A stretch of DNA of 64,000 bases from Cryobacterium sp. Its GTDB lineage: Bacteria; Actinomycetota; Actinomycetes; Actinomycetales; Microbacteriaceae. Positions 47,311-54,763 of the stretch are shown here, piece after piece. The notes beneath the pieces are model-generated. The model searched no databases. It saw only the letters and a program-made list of their open reading frames with translations, and had not been told where the DNA came from. Every line of letters begins with the position of its first letter. Positions within the stretch are counted from its first letter, which is position 1. The translations under genes and the position numbers were made by a program. The stretch lies in NCBI GenBank assembly GCA_019638935.1, contig JAHBSW010000007.1:1-64000 (forward strand), written 5' to 3'.

Positions 47311-48759
47311 CTAGTTGCTGCTCGAGAGCTTCTCGCGAAGCGCGGCAAGAGCCTCGTCGTCGGCGAGGGTTCCCGCTGACTCCGAGTCGCTCGAGAACGA
47401 GGCCGCGTCGCCCGCGGGAGCGTCGTCGAGACCGAGCTCGGCCGCAGCGGCGACCTGCTTCTTGTGAGCCTCCCAGCGAGCCTGGGCGGCAGCGTATTCC
47501 AGCTCCCACTTCTCGCGCTGAGCCTCGAATCCCTCGCGCCACTCGTTGGTCTCGGGGTCGAAGCCCTCGGGGTACTTGTAGTTGCCCGCCTCGTCGTACT
47601 CGGTGAGCATGCCGTAGAGGGCGGGGTCGAACTCGGTGCCCTCAGGGTCGACGCCCTCGTTGGCCTGCTTAAGGCTCAGCGAGATGCGGCGGCGCTCGAG
47701 GTCGATGTCGATGACCTTGACGAAGACCTCGTCGCCCACCGATACGACCTGCTCGGCGAGCTCCACGTGCTTGCCGGAGAGCTCGGAGATGTGCACGAGG
47801 CCCTCGATGCCGTCGGCGACGCGAACGAACGCACCGAACGGAACGAGCTTGGTGACCTTGCCGGGGGCAACCTGACCGATGGCGTGGGTGCGAGCGAAGA
47901 GCTGCCAGGGGTCTTCCTGGGTCGCCTTGAGCGAGAGCGAAACACGCTCGCGGTCGAGGTCCACTTCGAGAATTTCGACGGTGACCTCCTGGCCGACCTC
48001 GACGACCTCGCTGGCGTGCTCGATGTGCTTCCAGCTGAGCTCGGAGACGTGGACGAGGCCGTCCACACCGCCGAGGTCGACGAACGCTCCGAAGTTGACG
48101 ATCGACGAGACGACGCCCTTGCGAACCTGGCCCTTGGCGAGGTTGCCGAGGAACGAGCTGCGGCTTTCGCTCTGGGTCTGCTCGAGGAGGGCACGGCGCG
48201 ACAGAACGACGTTGTTGCGGTTCTTGTCGAGCTCGAGGATCTTGGCCTCGATCTCCTGCCCGAGGTAGGGGGTGAGGTCACGCACACGGCGAAGCTCGAT
48301 GAGCGAGGCCGGCAGGAAGCCGCGAAGACCGATGTCGACGATGAGGCCGCCCTTGACGACCTCGATGACCGTACCGGTCACGACGCCATCGCTGTCCTTG
48401 ATCTTCTCGACGTCGCCCCATGCGCGCTCGTACTGCGCGCGCTTCTTCGACAGGATGAGGCGACCCTCTTTGTCCTCTTTCTGGAGCACAAGCGCCTCAA
48501 CGCTGTCTCCAACCTGAACGACCTCGGTGGGGTCCACGTCGTGCTTGATGGAAAGTTCACGGGAAGGGATGACACCCTCGGTCTTGTAGCCGACGTCGAG
48601 CAGAACTTCGTCTCGATCGATCTTGACGACGGTGCCTTCGATGAGGTCTCCGTCGTTGAAAAACTTCAGTGTCTCTTCGACCGCGGCCAGAAAATCTTCA
48701 GCGGATCCGATGTCATTGACGGCGATCTGCTTGGGCGCCTTGGTCGTTACGGTTGTCAT
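47311..48759 (-). CDS. rpsA: 30S ribosomal protein S1
   Basis: A 482-residue S1 with four S1 repeats (about 37-105, 122-190, 205-275 and 292-360, for example GVVSSIVNFGAFVDLGGVDG and GKVTKLVPFGAFVRVADGIEG). A long charged C-terminal tail ends in Ser-rich and acidic sequence. Four repeats are the usual actinobacterial form, against six in E. coli. The ATG follows GGAG by 11 bases. Given many leaderless genes nearby, the role of S1 in start selection is of interest. Confidence 0.95.
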   Translation of the reverse strand: MTTVTTKAPKQIAVNDIGSAEDFLAAVEETLKFFNDGDLIEGTVVKIDRDEVLLDVGYKTEGVIPSRELSIKHDVDPTEVVQVGDSVEALVLQKEDKEGRLILSKKRAQYERAWGDVEKIKDSDGVVTGTVIEVVKGGLIVDIGLRGFLPASLIELRRVRDLTPYLGQEIEAKILELDKNRNNVVLSRRALLEQTQSESRSSFLGNLAKGQVRKGVVSSIVNFGAFVDLGGVDGLVHVSELSWKHIEHASEVVEVGQEVTVEILEVDLDRERVSLSLKATQEDPWQLFARTHAIGQVAPGKVTKLVPFGAFVRVADGIEGLVHISELSGKHVELAEQVVSVGDEVFVKVIDIDLERRRISLSLKQANEGVDPEGTEFDPALYGMLTEYDEAGNYKYPEGFDPETNEWREGFEAQREKWELEYAAAQARWEAHKKQVAAAAELGLDDAPAGDAASFSSDSESAGTLADDEALAALREKLSSSN

Positions 48760-48840
48760 GTAGTTGGTGCTCCAGAATGGACATAGTTCGGGCCACGGAG
48801 AGATGATGCGGTTGTGGATTCGCCGTGGCAGGCGGATAGG

Positions 48841-48858
48841 ACGTCACAGACGTGACGT
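48841..48858. promoter_or_regulatory. Palindrome upstream of rpsA
   Basis: ACGTCAC (48841-48847) and GTGACGT (48852-48858) form a 7-bp inverted repeat with spacer AGAC, 82-99 bases before the rpsA start. A TAGGCT box lies just upstream of it on the minus strand (48869-48874). It could be an operator or a leader hairpin. Confidence 0.5.
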
Positions 48859-48900
48859 TCTAGCCTAGCGCGTATCCCGAGCAGCCGCCAACGGGCCTGT

Positions 48901-49305
48901 TCACTGATCCCGCGGAGAGAGCACGCAGAACTCGTTGCCCTCAGGATCGGCAAGCACCACCCAGCTGGCGCTCGACTCGTCCTGGCCGACGTTGATGCGC
49001 GTGGCTCCGAGCGCCACGAGACGTTCGACCTCGGCGGCCTGGTCGTCATCCGCACCGGGCGCGAGGTCGATGTGCAGGCGGTTCTTGACCGTCTTGCCCT
49101 CGGGCACCGACACGAACACGAGACCCTGCCCTCGTTCGGCGGGAGGGATGCTCTGGGCGCGTTCTTCGAGCGCGTGAGGCGGCACGAGAACGACCTCGTC
49201 CTCCGCCTCATAGACGATGCGCCAATCGAGCACCTCTGCCCACCACCGTGCTTGTGCGCCGACGTCCTTGCAGTCGACCACGACCGTGTACCAGCGAAGC
49301 GGCAT
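48901..49305 (-). CDS. VOC (glyoxalase/bleomycin-resistance) family protein
   Basis: A 134-residue vicinal-oxygen-chelate protein made of two beta-alpha-beta-beta-beta repeats: WYTVVVDCKDVGAQARWWAEVLDW at the start, NRLHIDLAPGADDD in the middle and LADPEGNEFCVL at the end. The ligands of a metal site (His in LHIDL, Glu in GNEF) are present. The substrate is unknown. ATG 49305 begins the family sequence and has GAGGAG upstream; it starts 1 base after the epimerase stop, so it is the last gene of that operon. Confidence 0.8.
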   Translation of the reverse strand: MPLRWYTVVVDCKDVGAQARWWAEVLDWRIVYEAEDEVVLVPPHALEERAQSIPPAERGQGLVFVSVPEGKTVKNRLHIDLAPGADDDQAAEVERLVALGATRINVGQDESSASWVVLADPEGNEFCVLSPRDQ

Positions 49306-49306
49306 G

Positions 49307-50257
49307 TCACTCCTCGTTTCGAACGATGTTTCGCAGCGCGGCCTCGAGCTGCGGATACTCGAAGATAAATCCTGCCCCTGTGAGCCGCTCGGGAACAACC
49401 CAGCGGCTCTTCAGGATGAGCTCGGTCTCGGTTCGAATCGCGATTGCGCCGAGCTCCGTCATCCACCGGAAGGCGGGAAGCCCGAACGGAATGCCGAGCA
49501 CCCTCCGAATCGTGCGCATGAGGGTGCGGTTGTCGCTAGGATTCGGCGACGAGACGTTGACGACGCCGTCGAGCTGAGGATGCTCGGCCACGAACTCGAT
49601 GACGCGCAGCACGTCGTCGACGTGCACCCACGAGAACTTCTGACGCCCGCCGCGCGACCGGAACTCGTGGAAGGTTCCCGCGGCTCGGCGTGCGCGCGTG
49701 CCGAACCAGCGACCATCGAGCTGTGGCCCGCCGAGACCGAATCGGGCGAGCGCCAGCATCGGCGACAACGCGCCGCCGTCGCCCAGCACGATCGCGGTGC
49801 GAAGCGCCACACGACGGATGCCGGGCAGTTCGCCGTCGAAGAAGGCCGCCTCCCAGGCTTTCGCCACCTCGACCGAGAAGCCCAGACCCAGCTCTCCCGC
49901 TGATTCCGTCATGGCTCGATCCTCGGCGTGCCGGTAGATCGTCGCGGTCGAGGAGTTGATCCACAGTGCTGGCGGGTTCTCACACGCGCGCAGTGCGGTT
50001 CCGAGCTCGCGCGTGGTGTCGAGTCTCGATCGGAAGATCTCTGCGCGGTTTCGGGGGTTGTATCGGCAGTTGACGCTCTTGCCCGCGAGATTGATGAGCA
50101 CATCGGCGCCCTCGAGCAGGTCGGTGATCGCGGCGGTCTGGCCCCACCGTGTCGGTGAGGATCGCCCGATGTGATCGACCACGTGCCCGCTTTCTCGCAA
50201 GCGTGCGGTGAAGCGGGTGCCCATGAAGCCCGAGGCACCCGCGATCACGAACCGCAT
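49307..50257 (-). CDS. TIGR01777-family NAD-dependent epimerase-like protein
   Basis: A 316-residue SDR protein of the YfcH/TIGR01777 group: IAGASGFMGTRF at the N-terminus, INLAGKSVNCRYNPRNRAEI, NSSTATIYRH (where SDRs have Ser and Tyr), and a C-terminal DUF1731 region (WVVPERLTGAGFIFEYPQLEAAL). Against the short YfcH form it has a longer loop before the FSWVHVDDV motif (about residues 180-200). Function unknown. It starts 6 bases after the flotillin gene stop. Confidence 0.82.
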   Translation of the reverse strand: MRFVIAGASGFMGTRFTARLRESGHVVDHIGRSSPTRWGQTAAITDLLEGADVLINLAGKSVNCRYNPRNRAEIFRSRLDTTRELGTALRACENPPALWINSSTATIYRHAEDRAMTESAGELGLGFSVEVAKAWEAAFFDGELPGIRRVALRTAIVLGDGGALSPMLALARFGLGGPQLDGRWFGTRARRAAGTFHEFRSRGGRQKFSWVHVDDVLRVIEFVAEHPQLDGVVNVSSPNPSDNRTLMRTIRRVLGIPFGLPAFRWMTELGAIAIRTETELILKSRWVVPERLTGAGFIFEYPQLEAALRNIVRNEE

Positions 50258-50263
50258 CGCCCG

Positions 50264-51754
50264 CTACTCCGCGGTCGGCGACTTCGCGGGCTTGGCTGCC
50301 TTCGTCTGATTGTTGGCGAGCGCCGCGCCCGCCGCTGAGCCGAGCAGGGCAGACAGATCGAGCCCGGTGAGCGACTTGACGACCTCGGTGCCCTCGCCGA
50401 GCACCTGACCCACGGTCTTGGTGATCGCCGATGCACCGTCGGTGGAGACGACCGTGAGATTGTCGATGTTCGACAGCGGCTCGGCCGCGGCGCGCACGAT
50501 CTCGGGCAGCCGCGAGATGATCTCCTGGGCGAGTGCCGCATCGCCGTACTTCTTGAGCGCCTCGGCCTTCGCGTCGATGGCGGCCGCCTCGGCGAGACCC
50601 TCCGCCTGCACTGCCGCCGCACGCGCCTCACCGTCTGCCTTGATACCGAGGGCCACCGCCACCTGCCGGTCACGCTCCGCCTCACCGGCGAACCGCACCG
50701 CAGTGGCAGCGGCTTCGGCATCCTGAACCGCCGCCACCTTGTTGGCCTCGGCGATCTTCGTGCGATTGAACGCCTCGGCCTCGGTGGCGGCGTTCGCCGC
50801 GTCGCGCTGCGCGGTGGCACGCTGCACCTCGGCGTAGGCCTCAGCCTCGGCGGGCTTGCGCACCTCGATATCGAGGCGCTCCTGTGTCACGCGCGCCTGC
50901 TCCTCGAGCGCGTCGCGCTCCTGCACGGCGATGAGCCGGTCCTGCTCGGCCTTGGCCACCTGACCCGCCGCCTCGGCCTCGGCGTTGGCTCGGTCGGTCT
51001 CCGCCTTGATGCTCGCCTGTCGCAGGCTCAGCGACTTCTGTCGCTCGGCGATCTGCTCGGCCGCCTCGATGCGGGCGAACTCACTGATTCTCGCGGCCTC
51101 CGCCTCACTGACCTCAGCGACCTGGCGGGCCCGAGCCGCCTCGGCGCGACCGAGGTTGGCGAGGTAGTCGCCGCCGGGAGTGGAGATGTCGGAGATGTTG
51201 AGCAGGTCGACCTGAAGGCCCTGCTCGACGAGGTCGGTCTTGGTCTCGGCGACCACCCGATCCGACAGGCTCTTGCGGTCGGAGATGATCTGCTCAATGG
51301 TCATATCTCCGACGATCGATCGCAGCGAGCCCTCGAGCGACTCCTTGATGATGTCGACCAGGGCATCCTGCTGCGAGAGGAAGCGCTGCGCCGCGCGACG
51401 CACACCCTCTTCGGTGCCGCTCACCTTGAAGTTGATCGAGGCCTTGATCGCGATCTTGATGCGATTCTTGTCGACGCCTTCGACGGTGATGCCGATCTGG
51501 CGCTGCTCGAGCGAGATCGCGAAGCCCTGCTGCAGGATCGGCCACACGAAGGTGCGCCCGCCGATGACCACGCGTTGACCGCTGACCGGCTCGCCAGCCG
51601 GAGCCCTGCCCGCGCCCCGACCCACGATGATGAGCGCCTCGTTGGGTGGAACGCGACGGATGCGCCGCGCGATGAAGATGACGACGCCGAGGAAGGCGAG
51701 TACGAGTGCGACGATCGAGAAGACCTGCACAGAAGTATCAAACTGCTCGAACAT
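50264..51754 (-). CDS. SPFH/Band 7 protein, flotillin family
   Basis: A 496-residue flotillin-like protein: one membrane helix (about 10-28), a Band 7 domain (PPNEALIIVGRG onward, about 37-200), and a long Ala/Glu/Arg-rich coiled coil (about 225-400), then a C-terminal flotillin tail with AEPLSNIDNLTVVSTDGAS. Flotillins assemble in membrane microdomains. ATG 51754 is chosen: upstream in-frame sequence (to 51961) is Arg/Ser-rich and AAGGAG precedes this ATG. Its partner NfeD is encoded just upstream. Confidence 0.9.
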   Translation of the reverse strand: MFEQFDTSVQVFSIVALVLAFLGVVIFIARRIRRVPPNEALIIVGRGAGRAPAGEPVSGQRVVIGGRTFVWPILQQGFAISLEQRQIGITVEGVDKNRIKIAIKASINFKVSGTEEGVRRAAQRFLSQQDALVDIIKESLEGSLRSIVGDMTIEQIISDRKSLSDRVVAETKTDLVEQGLQVDLLNISDISTPGGDYLANLGRAEAARARQVAEVSEAEAARISEFARIEAAEQIAERQKSLSLRQASIKAETDRANAEAEAAGQVAKAEQDRLIAVQERDALEEQARVTQERLDIEVRKPAEAEAYAEVQRATAQRDAANAATEAEAFNRTKIAEANKVAAVQDAEAAATAVRFAGEAERDRQVAVALGIKADGEARAAAVQAEGLAEAAAIDAKAEALKKYGDAALAQEIISRLPEIVRAAAEPLSNIDNLTVVSTDGASAITKTVGQVLGEGTEVVKSLTGLDLSALLGSAAGAALANNQTKAAKPAKSPTAE

Positions 51755-51845
51755 GGTGTGTGCGGTGCTCCTTCGTGACCCGGTTCGTGTCGATGCTGCT
51801 ATCGGTATGGACAGTGAGTGGCGCGAGGCCGGACCATGCCCCTGG

Positions 51846-52313
51846 TCACTCCGGCTCGACCTTGACGCGCATGCCGGTCTGACCGACGACGCGAACGCGA
51901 ACGCCCTCGGAAATCGGCTCCGACGAATAGGCCAGTCGACGCTCGACCTCGTGCGTTCCATCGAGGCTCACCTCGCCGCCCGCCGGGCCGATATCCGACC
52001 GGGTCACGCCGCTGAGTCCGATCGCGGTGGCCGGCACCCCGTCGCTCGACCGGTTGAGGCTGCGAACGAGCAACGCGGTGAGAACGTAGGCCACCAGAGC
52101 GAGCACGACGGCGAGAACATAGGCCCAGACGAGCTCGAGGCCCGCGCCGAGCGTGAGCGTTCCGGATGCACCGAAGACGATCGCGCCGACACCGAGTGAC
52201 GTGGCCGAGAAGAGGCCATCGCCGACATCGAAGGAGTCGAACACGTCGCCCAGCAGAAGAGAGATGAGCAGGAGAAGCACACCGATACCGCCGACGATGA
52301 GGAAGGGCAACAC
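51846..52313 (-). CDS. NfeD-like membrane protein
   Basis: A 155-residue short NfeD with hydrophobic segments at the N-terminus (LIVGGIGVLLLLISLLLG) and around residues 60-85 (AYVLAVVLALVAYVLTALL), and a C-terminal OB-like NfeD domain (GLSGVTRSDIGPAGGEVSLDG ... VRVVGQTG). NfeD is the conserved partner of flotillins. GTG 52313 has AAGGAG about 10 bases upstream. First gene of the NfeD-flotillin-epimerase-VOC operon. Confidence 0.85.
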   Translation of the reverse strand: MLPFLIVGGIGVLLLLISLLLGDVFDSFDVGDGLFSATSLGVGAIVFGASGTLTLGAGLELVWAYVLAVVLALVAYVLTALLVRSLNRSSDGVPATAIGLSGVTRSDIGPAGGEVSLDGTHEVERRLAYSSEPISEGVRVRVVGQTGMRVKVEPE

Positions 52314-52368
52314 GATGACGGAACTCCTTCGCTGTCGATGTCGTGAACGGTGGTCGAGCCTCGATCTC

Positions 52369-52374
52369 AGACTA
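52369..52374 (-). promoter_or_regulatory. -10 box for the NfeD-flotillin operon
   Basis: TAGTCT on the minus strand gives a leader of about 50 bases that includes the AAGGAG site. Confidence 0.5.
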
Positions 52375-52378
52375 TCGG

Positions 52379-53017
52379 CTAGTCGTGCCTGGTCGTGTTC
52401 AACTTATACCGGAATGAGCCGGAGTACTCATAGACCCTGCCGATGAGGGGGACGCTGAGCAGCACCGAGACATGCTGACGATCGTCGGAATCGCAGAAGC
52501 GCTCCTCCAGCTCGACGCGCGGCGCGAGCATCCGTGGAACCCGAACGTATCGACCCCACAGCCGCACCTCGACTCGCGTCGATTGCAGCAGCAGCGCACC
52601 CTCGACGACGCGAGCATGGAAGGCCGCGCGAAGTCGGCGTCGGGAACCGAGGGTGTCGACGAGCCCCAGCGCGGTGACGCTGATCAGATCCCGCATGACA
52701 CGGTCGCCCGACTCGAAGTGAAAGGTGCGCTCCCCCACTACCGCTGGTTGGCCTGCCTCCACTGACGAAACGTTGACCACGGTGAACGGCACGTCGCGCT
52801 CCCAGATCGGGAACACGACGTCGTCGTCGATGAACGCGCGCAGCACGGGGCGCAGCCACCGTCGCGGAGTGCCCACCGTGTCGAAGGTGCCGTGACCGAC
52901 ACCACGCATCCCATCGGGGATCGCCGAGAAGTACGCTCGCAGGCGCGGATGCAGGCCGCCGTGGCCGAATGCCGCGTCGCCGAGCGCACGCTCATAGGGA
53001 GACTGCGCTGGCGACAC
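52379..53017 (-). CDS. DUF4166 domain protein
   Basis: A 212-residue soluble protein of the DUF4166 type, recognised by the N-terminal SPYERALGDAAFGHGGLHPRLRAYF region and the GVGHGTFDTVGTPRRWLRPVL block. DUF4166 is often fused to short-chain dehydrogenase domains; here it stands alone. Function unknown. GTG 53017 lies 12 bases after the DUF885 gene without a clear ribosome site, so coupled translation is likely. Confidence 0.7.
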   Translation of the reverse strand: MSPAQSPYERALGDAAFGHGGLHPRLRAYFSAIPDGMRGVGHGTFDTVGTPRRWLRPVLRAFIDDDVVFPIWERDVPFTVVNVSSVEAGQPAVVGERTFHFESGDRVMRDLISVTALGLVDTLGSRRRLRAAFHARVVEGALLLQSTRVEVRLWGRYVRVPRMLAPRVELEERFCDSDDRQHVSVLLSVPLIGRVYEYSGSFRYKLNTTRHD

Positions 53018-53029
53018 GACGATCGATGG

Positions 53030-54709
53030 CTACGTGAGCAGTGCGGACTTGAGCGTGTCGAGCCCGACACCGCCGAGGTCGAGGGCCCTGCGGTGGAACT
53101 CCTTGATGTCGAACGCGTTGCCCTCGCGCTCCTTGACGGCGTCACGGAGCTGCTCCCAGATGCGCTGGCCCACCTTGTACGACGGCGCCTGACCCGGCCA
53201 GCCGAAGTAGCGGTTGACCTCGAACCTCACGAAGGGCTCGTTCATGTTGACGTTCTTCTTCATGAACTCGAAGGCGTAGTCGAAGTCCCAGGTTCCGGTG
53301 CCGTCGAGTCGCGGCTTGCCGAGGTGCACTCCGATGTCGAGCACGACGCGGGCTGCGCGCATCCGCTGACCGTCGAGCATGCCAAGGCGGTCGCCCGGGT
53401 CGTCGAGGTAACCGAGCTCCTGCATGAGCCGTTCCGCATAGAGTGCCCAGCCCTCGGCGTGCCCGCTCGTGCCCGCCAGTTGGCGGCGCCACGTGTTGAG
53501 CTTGGCGCGGTTGTACACGGCCTGGCCGAGCTGCAGATGGTGGCCCGGAACGCCCTCGTGATAGACCGTCGTCGTCTCGCGCCAGGTGTTGAACTCGGTC
53601 ACGCCCTCGGGCACCGACCACCACATGCGTCCCGCTCGTGAGAAGTCGTCGCTGGGGCTCGTGTAATAGATGCCGCCGTCCTTCGTCGGCGCGATCATGC
53701 ACTCGAGCTTCTTGACCGGGTCAGGGATGTCGAAGTGCGATTTCGAGAGCTCCTCCACAGCGGCGTCACTGAGCTTCTGCATCCACTTCTGCAGTTCCTC
53801 GGTGCCGTGCAGGGTGCGCGCGGGGTCTGCGTCGAGCAGCGCGACAGCCTCCTCGACGGTGGCACCCGGCTTGATCTCGTTGGCGATGGCGGTCTGCTCG
53901 GCGACCATGCGCTCGAGCTCCTCGATGCCCCACTCATAGGTCTCGTCGAGGTCGATCTTCGCGCCGAGAAAGCGCCGCGAGTTCAACGCATACAGTTCGC
54001 GACCCACTGCGTCGACCTCGGTCGCGGCAGGGGCCAGCTCGTTCTCGAAGAACTCCGCGAGCTTCTCGTAGGCGGCCGCAGACACCTCTGCACCCGCTCG
54101 AAGATCGGACTTGAGCGAATCGGGCAGCTCTCCCTCGTCGGGTTTGGCCTCGGCGGCAAAGGTCGCGAAGAAACCCTCGGCACCGGAGTTGCGCTTCAAC
54201 TGCTCGAGCACCTCGACGACCTGACGACGCGCGGGAACAGTGCCGTCGGAGATGCCCAGCCGCAGAGTCTCGATGTAGCCGTCCACGGCACCCGGCAGAT
54301 TGCGCAGGCGACCCGCGATAGTCGACCAGTCGTCCTCGGTCGCGTGGGCCATGAGGTCGAAGGTGTCGCGGATGCCCTGAGCCGGCGACGCGAGCACGTT
54401 CACATCGCGCTTCCACAGCCCGGCCTCATAGGCATCGAGTTCGAGTTCGACGACGTCGGTCAGATCGGTCTTGGTGACCTCGTCGACATCGTCAATCGGC
54501 GTCGCGGCGCTGAGTGTGGCGAGCATTGCCCTGCCGGCGTCGACCATGGCCTGGTGGCCGGCCGGCGAGAGGTCGCCGAACTCGCTGTATCGACCGGGTA
54601 TGCCGATCCAGATCGCGACATCGGGGTCGAGTTCGGCGAGAGTTTCGACCCACTCCTCGGCAATCGCGTCGATGGGGGTCGGCTTGCGTTCAGCGGCGTG
54701 TTCAGTCAT
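53030..54709 (-). CDS. DUF885 family protein (putative zinc peptidase)
   Basis: A 559-residue DUF885 protein. The central HEGVPGHHLQ with downstream GHAEGWALYAE is the zinc-site pattern of this peptidase-like family. No signal peptide, so it is probably cytoplasmic; substrates are unknown. ATG 54709 is fixed by TAGGCT 6 bases upstream. The upstream neighbour is polA; the downstream partner is a DUF4166 gene 12 bases away. Confidence 0.85.
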   Translation of the reverse strand: MTEHAAERKPTPIDAIAEEWVETLAELDPDVAIWIGIPGRYSEFGDLSPAGHQAMVDAGRAMLATLSAATPIDDVDEVTKTDLTDVVELELDAYEAGLWKRDVNVLASPAQGIRDTFDLMAHATEDDWSTIAGRLRNLPGAVDGYIETLRLGISDGTVPARRQVVEVLEQLKRNSGAEGFFATFAAEAKPDEGELPDSLKSDLRAGAEVSAAAYEKLAEFFENELAPAATEVDAVGRELYALNSRRFLGAKIDLDETYEWGIEELERMVAEQTAIANEIKPGATVEEAVALLDADPARTLHGTEELQKWMQKLSDAAVEELSKSHFDIPDPVKKLECMIAPTKDGGIYYTSPSDDFSRAGRMWWSVPEGVTEFNTWRETTTVYHEGVPGHHLQLGQAVYNRAKLNTWRRQLAGTSGHAEGWALYAERLMQELGYLDDPGDRLGMLDGQRMRAARVVLDIGVHLGKPRLDGTGTWDFDYAFEFMKKNVNMNEPFVRFEVNRYFGWPGQAPSYKVGQRIWEQLRDAVKEREGNAFDIKEFHRRALDLGGVGLDTLKSALLT

Positions 54710-54715
54710 GTTTCG

Positions 54716-54721
54716 AGCCTA
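54716..54721 (-). promoter_or_regulatory. Leaderless -10 box for the DUF885 gene
   Basis: TAGGCT on the minus strand, then CGAAAC (6 bases) and ATG 54709. Confidence 0.7.
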
Positions 54722-54763
54722 GCCGCGGTCTCCCACGCTGGGACAGAGAATCGGCCGACAATG

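Noticed and set aside
51754-51961. Upstream extension of the flotillin gene to 51961
   Set aside because: It would overlap the NfeD gene and adds Arg/Ser-rich residues before a clear membrane-anchor start.
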